From the NCBI GenBank assembly GCA_000469685.2, contig LS997562.1:41120345-41184344 (forward strand): DNA of 64,000 nt, given 5' to 3'. The notes below the pieces were generated by a model that ran no database searches, was not told the origin of the DNA, and saw only the letters and a program-made list of their open reading frames with translations. The position numbers and the translations under genes are program-made. The DNA comes from Haemonchus contortus. Its lineage: Eukaryota > Nematoda > Chromadorea > Rhabditida > Trichostrongylidae. Shown in pieces: positions 1-13,100 of the stretch. Each line of letters opens with the position of its first letter. Positions within the stretch are counted from its first letter, which is position 1.

Positions 1-1337
1 TAGGACTCACTGAATTAAAACCAACAATCCGGAACGAGTATTTGAATAGTACGATCAACTCCAAGAGATCAAGGATCTTTCTATGTGACAATAGCGTAGT
101 AATGGTATGTAGATAGGTGATTCTGAAGCTTCCTGTATACTCTCGGCACTAATTGTAATGCAGTAAAGGTTATACAGCATAGTATAAAGATAGTTACAAA
201 GTGACGACGAAAGTATACATGAAATTATGAAGAAATACATTAAAAATAAAGCTTGAAAGACCAGAAGGGCCACTTTAGACGATTGAGTAGAGGATCGATT
301 CGAGAATGATCGATTAATTTTGCCGTAGGCCTTTTATAGGAGCGAGTAGATCAAGGATAACTTGGGTGGTGCCAGGTGATCTACGATCTTTGAAAGACGA
401 TTTAGAAATATTTACTTCAGGGCCTATTTATATCACATGTGGTTAGGAGGCGGAATGCATAGGGCTTTTAAACATTCCTGGGACACGCCATGCATCCGAC
501 TTCTCTCAAAAATGTCTTGATCTTTGATTAGATAAAACCTAGCTACGTTATGGAGCTGAAGTTCGGTTTTCTTTCTTTCAGGCACGTTCGGTTGCAAATA
601 ATCGATATTGATAGAATGTGAAAACCCAGGCAGAGGTTGATATCACTGATACGATGAAGTGGACATTCACTCTCACAGAATTTCCTCCTTTCAACCTGAA
701 GTGAATTTCGGTTCCTCTATGAACCGCTTACTTCAAAATGTATTCAAATTTGTCTACGTATTTATTTCAATCTACTTCCAATGTATTTTTATTCGATTTT
801 AATTTCTAATCAATGTAATTGCCGTTGTATAGAGTTCGGTTGGTGTATCCCAATCAATGAAATCGATCTCGGTTCGCGGATTTTCAATTGAAGTCAAGTC
901 ATCTGTGAAACGATGCCGATTAACGACTATACATGGCTTAAGTGGTCCGTGTTCGAAGACAGACAATCCCCAGACCAAGCCACCGCGACCAGTTCCTGTC
1001 GGGGGGAGATAGCCGCCCAGCACCACCGTTACACAATCTCCTTCCACATCATCGACAATCCAGCATGTTTCTATCTCTCAGCCTTGATTCGTACAGTGTT
1101 TTCGATCCTGATTCGCTCTGTTTTCATGTCGTTTTTCAATAATAAGCTGTTGTTCCTTACTTCTAAGCATTTGTGTAGGTCAACTCCTTACTTTTTGTTT
1201 GGATGTTTACATTTATTCCAACTTAACTTCATCAACCAGGCCGCTCATTCCTGTTTTCCCTACTCTTTAGCTGGTTCGATGGTCCTTGACTTGAACTTGT
1301 TTGCTTTTTGTCATCATCACTGTAAAAGATGAAGCCT

Positions 1338-1602
1338 ATGTCGTCAATCAATCGTGTCTGAGGGATGCGCCCATATTCGACTTTCACTTGGAACTGAAGT
1401 GGCGTCTTGAAAGTGTATGTGGCCTATGTAATGGCTTGCTCTGGCCACCCGCTGTACAAGTCAGCGTTTTTTCCTCTTAGCCTGGTACCGATCAACTGGA
1501 GGGATGGAAGGCTTGGTTGGCCTGGGCGGATATCGGTCCGCGATTCGAACCCGTGCCCATGCGTGTATGCGCCACTTGCCACTGCACCGTAACCCTTCAT
1601 AA
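1338..1602 (-). repeat. tRNA-derived SINE-like repeat, copy 1
   Basis: Read on the minus strand, the unit opens with a tRNA-like head: an A-box-like TGGCAAGTGG, then the B-box-like GGGTTCGAATC at about 1548-1558. The body ends in a shared stretch that reads ggatgcgccc on the plus strand. Related copies lie near 21.6, 24.55 and 25.3 kb, all in the same orientation. The head is too degenerate in its stems to be called a working tRNA gene. I infer a Pol III-transcribed SINE family; its partner LINE is unknown. Confidence 0.6.
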
Positions 1603-2575
1603 TCTTTCTATGCGCCAATCACTTTACTACTGAAGATAATATTCCGTGATATTGATTGATTCCTACACTCTCATGACATTCAGACTGATCCGTGGTTACA
1701 CAGTCCTGTGGTATATACTTCCGCTGGTACTTACATCTATGGGAAGTGTAGAGGTGAAACTGAAGCATGGCAAGAGGCAGGCACATTCATCGGAACCCGC
1801 TTGTGTGAGGGGAACCTTTTATTTCGCTAGGGACCCTTACTCAGCAGCAGGCATGAGGGAGAAGACAAAAATGAATAGTGAATGATCCTCGGGACACGCT
1901 TCAAAGGCTCAATTTTTTGAGAAGCCACGAGTATTCCTGGGAAAGGTCTTATGCATGATTAATCCTTCACTAAAAAGTGCTGATCTCTTTGAAAGCTCCA
2001 TTTCACTCTTTCCTCAGTGCCGATGAACTTCCATTTCTCCACTTCTGAAACGAAGGACTGAAAAACTATGCAGAAACCTTGCCCCACTAGCCCTTAACGA
2101 ATACTTCGAAGATGATATCCGCTTGAATCCGGTTCCCGTTTACGAGGATTTTGATATCGTAAACCAGTTTTTTCGATGCAGCATAGTAGCCAGTGCTTTT
2201 CTTTCCGATTCCATTTTCGTTCTATGGTGGATTACGATAATGATGAATGGAACTTTTGAATGGATGCATTGCTTGCTTCATCTATTCCAAAGGTCATACT
2301 GTTTGAAACAATCCGGCCCTGAAGTAAAAAATCTACAATTCTAAAAAATTAGTTCGATTACACCGAATGGAATCCTATCGGTCTGAAGTGGAAACTGTAA
2401 CGGACATTTTCGATTTTCTATTTATTTACTTTCCTAAAAACTCTGCGTTCGTCGTAATAGGCGAATCAACTAATGAGAACAGAAAGTGCAAAGATCGATA
2501 GCGTAGCGGTTTACGATCTCATAGCGATAAACTTAAGGGTTAGTTCGATTCCATCATGTGTCAGAAATATATACC

Positions 2576-2625
2576 ATAGCTTGAAATCCCAACTAGACCT
2601 ATAGCTTGAAATCCCAACTAGACCC
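2576..2625 (+). repeat. 25-bp tandem duplication
   Basis: A 25-bp unit beginning atagcttgaaatcccaacta is present twice, head to tail and without mismatch. It lies in non-coding flank and no function is apparent. Confidence 0.85.
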
Positions 2626-5600
2626 AAAGATTCCCGTTCCTATCAGGCCAGAAGTGCTGTTGACGTCCACTTCAGATTACAATAACTTACTCATATCAGT
2701 TCCCGACCCCCTCTTCCTATTAATTCTCCTAGGATGTGTTTGCACGTTTGCTGTAAATGCAGTATGCTGGTACAAGCTAATACCTAACAGGCGTCTGCCT
2801 CTGCAGCGACCAAAATCTCGTCCGAGCACCCTCACATCATTATATTTTGTGCAACCTCGATTAGTTCACAAATGGTCTCATATCCAGGGATTTCTGTGGA
2901 TTCTCTCGTTTTTCTTCCCACCAATGAACTGTTCTGCACCAAACACTTTCGCCCTGTAACCCATTAATCGCGGATTGTGCCTTCAACAAAAAACGTACTT
3001 TAGTATCCCATCTCAACGGAGACTTTAAGAACAGCCAATTGTACGGAAGAAGAAACCTCTATTCCAGTTTTTAATGTCGAAATGAGAACGACATCGTCTA
3101 AGTGGTCGACGGCCTATTATTTTCTAAGGACAATCCCGCCGATCGAGTGTTACCAAAACCTAATTTCGAACACTTTCGACAGCTTTCTCATCTGGCCGAT
3201 GTTGTCCTTGGTCTCCCGTCATATTTCATTTTGCATCAATATTTTTCCAAGCGGAATCTCAACGAGTAGAAAAGAATATAGCAAATGAAGACTCCAAGAA
3301 ACAAGTGGGAATATTATTCAAAAATCTTTTTTTATTTGAATGTTCACTGTCAGACACCAAATTTACTGGTTTTTCGAATCGAAAATCTTCAAAGAAGCTT
3401 GGCTCTGTTCATCCCAAATCTGAATAGCTTGTCTGCTTGCATTCGTTCGATGAGCTTATTCATTCATGTGTTCTCTCGTTCATACTTATATAGATGATAG
3501 TATAACTGGAATGCCTTCGTCCTGGAAAGCTCGTAACTTCCTTGAGTGCTCAAACTGTTAGACTGTAAGCCGCCCAAAACAGCGCAACGCCCAGCCCCTT
3601 CCGATCAATTATGATAACTTTGTGCAGCTGAAGTATACATGGCGCAGCATTCATTCTATCGAGCGAATAGATTTTATCAATGACCGTAAATCACGAATTA
3701 ATCGATGAATTCACTGTAGAAAACAGATAAGGAAAAAACCTCGATTTTGTAAAAGTAGTCGGATCAATTAGACATGTGAGCCGTGCACTTCATCATCACT
3801 TCCTATCCTCAAGCTTGATTGATTGGTTTGTACCATACACAGCGAATTGACAACGTTCACTAAGTGGACTACTTCGAAATGATTCCAGAAGGTCTCGAAA
3901 AGAATAAAGGTCAGAGTCTCTGGCAGTTATAAATCCCACTATGCGATCGTAGCACTTTTTCACTTTTCCGCATATGGCCTTTAGAAGCGTTGATTGAGGT
4001 GTAAATGGGAGAAAACCGGGCGATACGAGCTGATTTGCCTCAAACCCGTTTCTTAAGACACTCAGAAAAAACCCGACTAGGTCACATTAATGCAGCGGTG
4101 GCGGACCTACTGTCCTCTGAACATCTTCCTAATGATGGACGTTAATGCAAAATCCCCGGAACATCTCTTCCACCCACAGCAACGATAAATCCGACTAGAT
4201 TCGTTTTTCGTTGCATTGAATCGTTCCAAATCGGCCGACTGTACTTGTTTGGTTCTTTTCAATTTCATGGCACATTCCTCACAGCTGATCACTTTCCCTT
4301 TTGGAGTTTCATAGGGTACCTCCTAAGGGTTGATCATTTCCCACCTATAGTTGATTATTGTTTATTGTTTTTGTTGGTATCATGATATCACTGAATTATT
4401 GAAGACATCAGTCCTTTATCTTTACCTTACTGGATCTACTATCCATTCTACCCTATAGGTTCACAAAACCTCATTTCCCTCGGGTTGGAGCAATGGTTGG
4501 TCAGTAACCCGACCTAGAACAAGACAAAAGAGAATATCTATTGGTAGTTCCCAGTGCACTCAGCGACCACCTCAATTCTGATAGAAATTTCATCTCGCAG
4601 CGTCTTTCTAGGGGATCTGAAGAGTTGCGAATGCTCTATTGGAGATCTGTCCATTTTGAGGATCCGTAGCTACTGAGTCTCAAAATTCCTACAAAAGATG
4701 GGCGAATTTCGACATTTTGGGCCTAACTGATTCCGCTGGAAAAGCTGCTGTAGGGTTTAGCCCCTTTCTTCACTTCATCAGCTAAGGGCCATGAAAAATG
4801 ACCGCCCTTCTCGTGATTGATCAGTTCTGTCTGATACGATTCCACCAGTTCGGGCATAGGAACTGGATTTTGTGAAGTTAGTTTCCACTCGCCCAAGTGG
4901 GACAGCCAACTTGCTTTGGTTCGAGCCAGGAAAATCCCATGTTTTCTCCTTAGGTTGTTCTTGTATTCTACTTTTTGCTTGTTTTGATCAAATTTATTAT
5001 TTGCCCTACAAATAACAAGAATCATAGACTATTACAATAGATTATTTAGTGTAATGTCTTTTCATAAATTAAGTTTTATAGATGCGAATGTTCGAAAAAG
5101 ATGTTTTCCAATTGAATAAATAAATAATGATGAATATAAGGGATAAATAAATAAGTCAATTGTAAATCATGTTTTTTTTTTTCGCAGTTTCTTTCTTGCT
5201 TCTAGCCGATAAATTATGCTTACAATACTCGACTTATGCAATCAAAGATACATGTTCTGATCAAAGTGATACTTGGGTGTGCTGCCTTTTTCATCCGCTC
5301 TTCCGGAAATTACTTTCGGAATAACTGTTACCGCTGTTGTCAAAATGAAATAGAAATCAAAATAATCAAATAAATGGTAAGAAGCGCCAGAAATCAGTCT
5401 CACCCAATTCTGTCATTCCGTTATTCATTTCCGTCAAGTAATAAGTCTAAGCAACTTTGCGCCATGCCTGGTTGGATCATCTCATTGGAACGATTGCCAG
5501 ACATCGTCGTTTAATTGACTATTAATCCTATAAAAAACTTTTATCCATTCGTTTGCGGAATCGCTTTTGAGACTCGAGGAACTGGATCGGATCACTTTGT

Positions 5601-7166
5601 ATGACACTAATGATAATCCGTTCAAATCAATGAGAAACCTGTGCCTGCCAAACAACCAGCCTCATATCTGCAACGCTCATTCGTTCCACAAAAAAACTTC
5701 AATTAAGGCTGTTTCTCAGATAAGGGAACCTCCAAGTTTTGAGTGGGATGTCTTCAAAACAGACGCATTCCAGAGTAATCATTAATACAAGCATTTCCTC
5801 CTAATGTTTTTACATCCATAAAGTCCTAAGTTTCAAAATATTACAGAGCTCTAAAGGAAAATTCTTTCCAAACTACTTTAAACTAGTTATATAAAAATAT
5901 AAAAAAAGCTCATTCAGCTGAACTCACCTTTTTGTATAAAAGTAACAGGGAAACTGGAAAACTGGCTACAATGGAGCAAGCGGGAGCATGGGATCATTAG
6001 AGGTGTCCACGACGTTCAAATCAATGATTACGAAAGATCAAGTTTCTGTAAAGATTAATCAAAACTCGATGGAAATGCTGATGAAAAAGTAGTATTGTAT
6101 TACCAACTGAACGGTAACCGCCTCTGTATTCATCTCTTTCTCTATCCTATTATTCCTCCTCCTTCTCCTCCAAATGGAACTGCTGTCTTTGGACTTTGTT
6201 TTTGGATTTCAACTTTCAGGTTCGAGTTTTCTGCTCGAGTGAATTCCCATCCTTCCCATTTAAGGATTCGTGAAAGAGACTGGGAGTGACTAATGAAAAA
6301 ATGGAAGATCAAAAAAAGTAAGAGAGTAGAAAGAATAACAGACTTACTTGAGTTACGGCTGATCTATCATCGTTTTGACCATGACAAGTCCATTCTACGA
6401 TGTGGGTCACCTCATAGTATTGATGATTACTTTGGAGGCTCCTCCCCTCTCGGCAATGCGACATCCTCGCCGAGTCTTCAATGTGTCAATAGACGTTTTT
6501 ATATCTCATAGAATAACGTCTCTTTGGAATAATGTCTTCGAATCTTTTTTATTTTCCTTTACTTCGGTAGAAGGCTCACAACCTTGGGTACTCGGCTTCC
6601 TGAACTGAATTCTCTAACAGAGACAAATATTCAAACTTTTTCGGTTGAGTAAAAACTTTAGACTCCTACATTCCATGAATCCTTTTTTTTGATACCTTTC
6701 CGCATATTTACCAGTTTGACGTCACTTTTCTGATTTGATTCTAGCAACCTCTACGATAATTGGTGTATTACTGCGACCACCCATAAAGCACTGTACACAA
6801 TGAAAAAGGGTTCAAATACAATAAATCACATCTTCCTGTGATGACCATGCTTAACCTCACCTGTTTTGTTTTTGCAAGCTATAATCTAAGTCAACAAGCC
6901 TATGACGCGGGCGGTTGCGACGCGACACCAATCATTTAGCTATAGGAAACGTTCCATATCCCAATCCCGATCCACTCGAATATTCTCCTGGACCAGAGCT
7001 CTTTGCTTTTTTTGTCATGCATTTTCGCATATTTTCTCCACTGTTTCATTATTGGCTGTTTGATCGAATTTGGTGGGAAACTAGTTGATTTCAGCATACA
7101 ACCGTGTATCATCGGTTACGTTCGCCGTCGAGAAATCCGTGGTGCTCTCTGGGTTAGGCGTTCGTC

Positions 7167-10100
7167 ATGTTGCGCTTTGACTGTGTAGAGCAACCGATTT
7201 CCCGTTTTTTCTTTAACTATGGCCGATATTTGGCCAAAAATCCGTTACCATTCATCGTATTTCCGGTGCTATTCACATTAGCTATGGCAGTGGGTGAGTA
7301 TTTGAACTTTTTAGATGAGTTTTATCGAAATTGGAAGGAACTTACGTTTATATCCCTTGGAGGGCGATCGGTTTTGCAAGCGTAGTCCTCGGGAGACACA
7401 AGTAGAGGTTCGATCTCGTCCGACGTTGGAGTTTGCTCATGATGTAGCAACCTTCGAGTACAGTAAAGTCCTGCAGACGCACCAACGAGATCCTTTACTA
7501 ATTTCTGCGCAGGGCTCCGCTCACTATTGGAGGGGGGGGGGGGGGGCGTGGCTCCCCACATTCGCTCTTTCAAACTCGATGTTCAGGATTTCTTCATATG
7601 CAACCTAACACGGATGCGATTTACCTTTTCACACCAGTCGGAGCTCAAAGTAAAGTCGAAAGGCAGGCGATCCACGAGAAATGGCCTCTCAGCTATGACA
7701 ACTATGTCGCTGGCCGTGCGGTCACACAAAATCGCGAAGTTCAAGTAAGATTAAAGCGGTCCATATCTTTTTCTGCGAAATGTACAATATCCTTTGAGTA
7801 TTTCCGAAGTTGATCTTCTGCAGGTAATCGCCTTGGCCAGAGATGACGGTAATATCCTTGAGCATCATTACGCTGAAGCAGTCTTCCGGCTCGATAGATA
7901 TATTCAAAAGCGGTTTGCCATTTTAGAAGTTTTTTCGTTTTACTTTTACTACCCTCCGCTGTTCACACTCGCAGCTTCCTGTCGCTCATTGTCGCTTACA
8001 ACCGCGCGCTGCCGCTTGATGCCGCTCGCTCTCTAAACACTTTCCTATTCCCTTTTTGCTCGTAATTTTCCTTTTTTTTTCTGGAATTTATTTACCCATT
8101 CGTTTATTTATTCGTGCGTTCTATTACGCACGAATAAATAAATAAATTTTTCTTTGGTTATCCATAAAAATTTAGTTTTTCCTTTTTCAGAGTACGTGTT
8201 CTCTATAAACACCGCTACTACTCATATCACGATTTATGTCTTCAGTATAAAAGTGAGTTGTCAGGTTCTATGTATGTCGAGCAGGAGCAGATGATAAGCA
8301 ATGTTTTTCGAAAAAAAATCATTTTCAGATAGCGGCTGTCCAGCGAATAAGCATGTTCATGTGCTTTCAGATCTCTACAATCATGGTTTTAACATTACAT
8401 TCCCATATTTTCGCTTTGGAACCGAGTAAGTACAGTATTCAGGTGGTTTCCTAGATCTAAATCTTGACAGGAGCGGTGTTATTAATCATATTACTCTTTT
8501 TTAACTTCCTTACCGCCATTTCAATGAAGTTTTTCAGAGGTGGATACCTGGGCGGAGCGTTGGGCGGAGTTAAACTTATGAAAACCGAAAATGGCACCAA
8601 CATTCTGGCTAGTGCCCAAGCTTGGTTCATGATTTATCACTTGAAGTTTTTCCCAACAGAAATCAGCTACATCTCAGGGCTATGGGAAAATGTAAGGTGA
8701 TATTTTACGGAAAACCAATTTTGTAGTTGAAACCAGTAAATTTTAGGAACTTGGGCGACATCTTGCTGCTTACCCAGAGGATCCGTACATCAAGATAACA
8801 TATTTTCATTCACAAACTTTAGCAGATGAACTACGCAGGAATGCAGATTCATTGCGTCAGGAGTTATCGATTTATCGATTTATTGAGTTTTTCTAAAAAC
8901 TGCACTTCAAAAATTCGGGGAAAATTAATCTGATTTCAGTACCTCGTTTTGTAATCGCCTTCATTCTTCTGGTGGTATTCTCAATGGTCTGCTCAATAGC
9001 TTTAATCGATAATACCTACTACATAGACTGGTCGCTCAGTAAGCCGATACTCGCTATTTTGGGTACGTCCATTACTCTTCAACCTTTTTATTCTCGAGTG
9101 TCGCTATCTGTCGCACAATGTCGCCCATCGTCGCTTCTGATCGCATACAGTTGCTTACTATCGCTTAGTGTCGTGAGCTGCCAGAACTTGGTCTTAACTG
9201 TCGCAACAGCGGTACATAAATCTTACTCTGGTTCGGTGTCGCCCGCTGTCGCTTGCTCTCAGCGGCTTTCACACTCCGTTGCCTTCCGCTCGCAGCTCAC
9301 ATATCAATTCTCAATCTTTACTACCAAAATATCGGAATTTTAAATCCGTATCGATCTATACCGCTCAGTTCCACACGTATCCCTTGCCAATAGGCTGTCG
9401 CGTAGTGTCGCCTTATGTCGCTCAATATCGCGTCGCATTGTATGTACTCCCCATATGAAATTTCTACCGGATCACACTCGTGTAACGCCATCTTATCACT
9501 ATTCTTGTGTCTCTTCTCTTTAATACGAACTTCCTTTTCAAATTTCTGACCACCCACTCCTTGTTTTCATTTCAGCCATGATGATACTTATGTAATACTC
9601 GATTCAGGAGTCGTTAATGCCGGTATGGGTATTGTAACATCGCTTGGCATGTTGATGCTTTTCAGAATGCCCTTCAGTGATATCGTATCAGTGATGCCAT
9701 TTTTGGTAGTCGGTAAGCACAACTCCTTTCAATGCTCTCGTACTAAGAAGAGCCGGCTGCCAATAGGAAGTTCCTCTGACAACTTCAGCTGTCGGTATCG
9801 ACAACATGTTCCTGATGATAGCAGCTATTAGACGTACATCCCGATGTCTACCGGTCGCTGAACGAATGGGCGAATGTATGTCGGATGCGGCTGTAGCAAT
9901 TCTTATAACTGCTAGCACAGGTAATCATGGCTACAGTATTCAGGAAATACCGTATATCACACAAAAAGCAACTATAAGTTGATCACTTCTGCTGGCACAC
10001 TTGAACTAATCATAAAGTATCCGGCCGACCTCCTTTGGACGAGTTGTCGCGGGCGAGGATTGAGCTCTGTAGCAGACAACTCGTTCAAAAGCAGCGAATG

Positions 10101-13100
10101 TAGGCGTCTGTGTTTTATCGGTATTGTTGTTGTTTTTGTTGATTAGACGATGACGTCATCGTTGCTTTTCAGATGCGCTGTCGTTTGGGGTCGGAGCCAT
10201 TACCACTTTGCCAGCCGTCCACATATTTTGCGTCTATACAGGAGTGGCCATAGCATTTGCGTTCATCTATCAGGTTAGGTTTATTGATCGAAGTGGATGA
10301 TCAGCTATTTCATTCACGAAGACGATCGATTGTATCAATCTCAAGAGTTTTCGATAATTATACAAAGTGCTGAAATTCATATTATTTTTTAATAATGTGA
10401 ACTGATCCAGATAGGCGAAATAGTCGAATTTTATCGGGATCACTAAATCTGGCTGCTTTCTTTTTTTTTTGCTATAGATAATCCGCTGTTATGTGCAATT
10501 ACTGTACCTCTGCTATCATTAGACTTGAATTTTCCTATTTAACCGTTAAAAATCATTTTGCAGATCACATTTTTCGCCGCTCTACTGGTATTGTTCACAA
10601 AGCTTGAAAAAAATGAGCGGAATACAGTCTCTGGGTTGAAAACTGTTCCAGAAACTGATATGAAGGTGAGTCTGTACGTGGCCAGGACTAGTATTGTTTT
10701 TTTACTTCTGAAAATCCGCATCGCGTTCCGAATTTTGCACCGAATTGTTAAGACCTTTCATTATGGCATACTGTTTAGATGGTACTAGTTGTTGGCGTAG
10801 TATTTCTTTTGTAGGTTTACAGTATTCACAATAAACCTAAAAATAAGCTTGAATTGGCGTGGACATGATTAGCATGTGCGAATTCGATTCCCTACCTGGC
10901 TGGTTATGAAAGCTTGGTTATAGCTAGAGGCATTCAACCTCGAGGGTTCTGTATGTGCAAAGCAACGCCTCCCAATGCTCTCCTCTATTCTTTCGAAAAC
11001 TTGGTTTCATGACTTACTACGACAGTTGCATTTACGACCTGTTCAGATTGCCACCTGGTCACAACGCATCTTCAACCTCGGATCCAGACCGGATCCTGTC
11101 AAAGGGAATGATATCAAGGAAGCCGCAATTCCTGGCTTTTTCCGTGATTGGTGAGGTTTTGAAGTCCTTTCTCATTATGAGGTGGGCCGTTTTCAGTGAT
11201 TCTCTGTTCAGGTATGCGCCCCTTCTGATGAATCGTGTCGTTCGAGGCATTGCATTGATGTGGTACATAATATATCTGATCTTCGCCTATTACGGTGTCA
11301 CACAGATTAAGGTCAGGTTTTTGACCACTAACTTCCATTTATTCCCAGATTCACGGTCCATGTCAATTAAGTGCAAATAGAGGACGGTTCTTACAATGTG
11401 TCTATGTAAAAGGTAGTCTGTAAACCTATAAGAAAGTTTACTTGATCTTGCGGATTTGGCCATTTCGATGCAGCGTGCAATGCATAGGACCATCCTTGAA
11501 GTCCGCGGCCGGCTCGGACCATTTCTTCCAACAAATTTTTGACCTAAATAAGGAAGGAATTTGTAAATGGGCAACTTTAAGTTCTCACCAAAATAACTTA
11601 CTACTATATTACTTGTTTTTTCATTGAAGTTCTACTACAGGAAGGCCTGGAACCTATCAATTTACTTGTTGAGGACTCTTATGCCATACCTCACTATAAA
11701 CTCCTGCAGAATTATTTTTGGAAATATGGAGCTACTCTACAGGTACAGTATATTGGCTACTCTTTTTCAAAATTACCTTATTTACCGTACTCTGCCACTA
11801 CATTCTTATTTTTGCCTTTTAGGTGGTTGTTAATAATGCGCCAGATTTGCGCAACTCAACTTCGCGACAGAGAATTCAAGCAATGATCGGTGACTTTGCT
11901 ACAACGCGACATTCCATCGGAATGGAAGCTGTGCAGTTTTGGATGACCGATATGGATATGTATGTGTTATAATTCAGTGATCGTTTTGATAACCCGTTCT
12001 GAAGAGTTAAAAGAAAGCCCTACGTTATAGAGCTCATTACGATTAGCTGTCGCGTTGCGGCTGCACGCGTCTTGTATCGTTCATCTCACATTTAACTGCC
12101 TGTTCCTTCATGCTCAACCTTTTGCCTTCAGTTATTACCGTGATACTTTGGACATGAAGATCATCGACGGCGCGTTCTACAGTATGCTACGACATTGGCT
12201 CGGGTCTAAGCAGAACAACGTCTGGGCAGAAGACCTGTATTGGGGTGAAGACGAAGATGGCAATGTAACGTTGAAAAGTTTCCGGTAAGTTCCAGCTTTG
12301 CAGGGTAGACCCAGCGCACATTATTGGCCCGCAACTAAATAGCCTTCTATAGAGGGTGTGCGGAGCTGGCATTAACCAATTTGTTTCAGTTTCTTACTGG
12401 GAATGCGTGATATCTCGTCCACGACGGATCAGATGGATGCTACTTTGTTGTTCAGGGAGGTGAGTAGCTCGTTTCAGATGCTTTCTCACATCCGATTACT
12501 TGAATCCAATAGTATAGCCAAGATGTGAAAACAGTCCGGCAGTGCAGAGTGCCACGATTACAGTTCTACGCAACATTAATTTTAGGTGGCAGCTCGCTGG
12601 CCGGAATACAATATTACAACGTTTATGCCTTTATGGTTATTCACCGATCAATACGCTATTATTATTCCAAATACTGTAAGTAATCCGTTTCCTTAATGTT
12701 ATGAAGAATGTATCGGTTTAGTAAAATCTCCATTCCTCACTAACTGGAACTCCTACATGTGCTGACAGCTTCATTTGTGGTTTTTAGATCATAACACTCT
12801 CGTTTCAGGTACAAAACATCATAATTGCCTTGGCGTGCATGGTTGTCATCGCTTTCCTTCTAATCCCACAGCCGATGTGTGCCTTTTGGGTGGCGTTAGC
12901 TTGCGGTTCAATCGATTTTGGTGTCGTCGGCTATATGACCCTATGGGGTGTGAATCTGGTGAGCGCTTACTAAATACCCATACCTTTTTTGACTTTGTTT
13001 TCGACTGTTTTCGTCAGCTAAACTTAGAGAGATGAAAAAAATTTTATGTATCAAGCGAAAAAAAGCAAGTTTCAGGATGCAATTTCTATGATCACAATTA

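Larger units (their letters stand above)
1..7166. other. Gene-poor left flank
   Basis: No exon chain with consistent splice phases or recognisable protein similarity was found here. Short open frames occur on both strands, but they lack family motifs and nematode-like splice borders. It contains one SINE copy near 1.34-1.6 kb and a 25-bp unit repeated twice in tandem at 2576-2625. The stretch is AT-rich and is probably intergenic DNA upstream of the PTR gene, or an intron of a gene outside the window. Confidence 0.5.

Noticed and set aside
1530..1602. A true tRNA gene on the minus strand
   Set aside because: A- and B-box-like sequences are present, but acceptor and anticodon stems do not pair, and the same unit recurs three more times with a shared non-tRNA tail. 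SINE fits better.
4723..5025. 100-codon minus-strand frame starting MILVICRANNKF
   Set aside because: No family resemblance and no nearby exons. It could be an old repeat fragment, but nothing supports a gene.
8464..8537. Coding extension of PTR exon 6 upstream to 8464
   Set aside because: The frame is open, but exon 5 ends in phase 2 and joins correctly only at the acceptor at 8537, which also restores the family motif TEGGYLGGALGG.
10038..10084. Inverted pair gacgagttgtc / gacaactcgt in a PTR intron
   Set aside because: Only 10-11 bp with a 26-base spacer; it is expected by chance at this scale.
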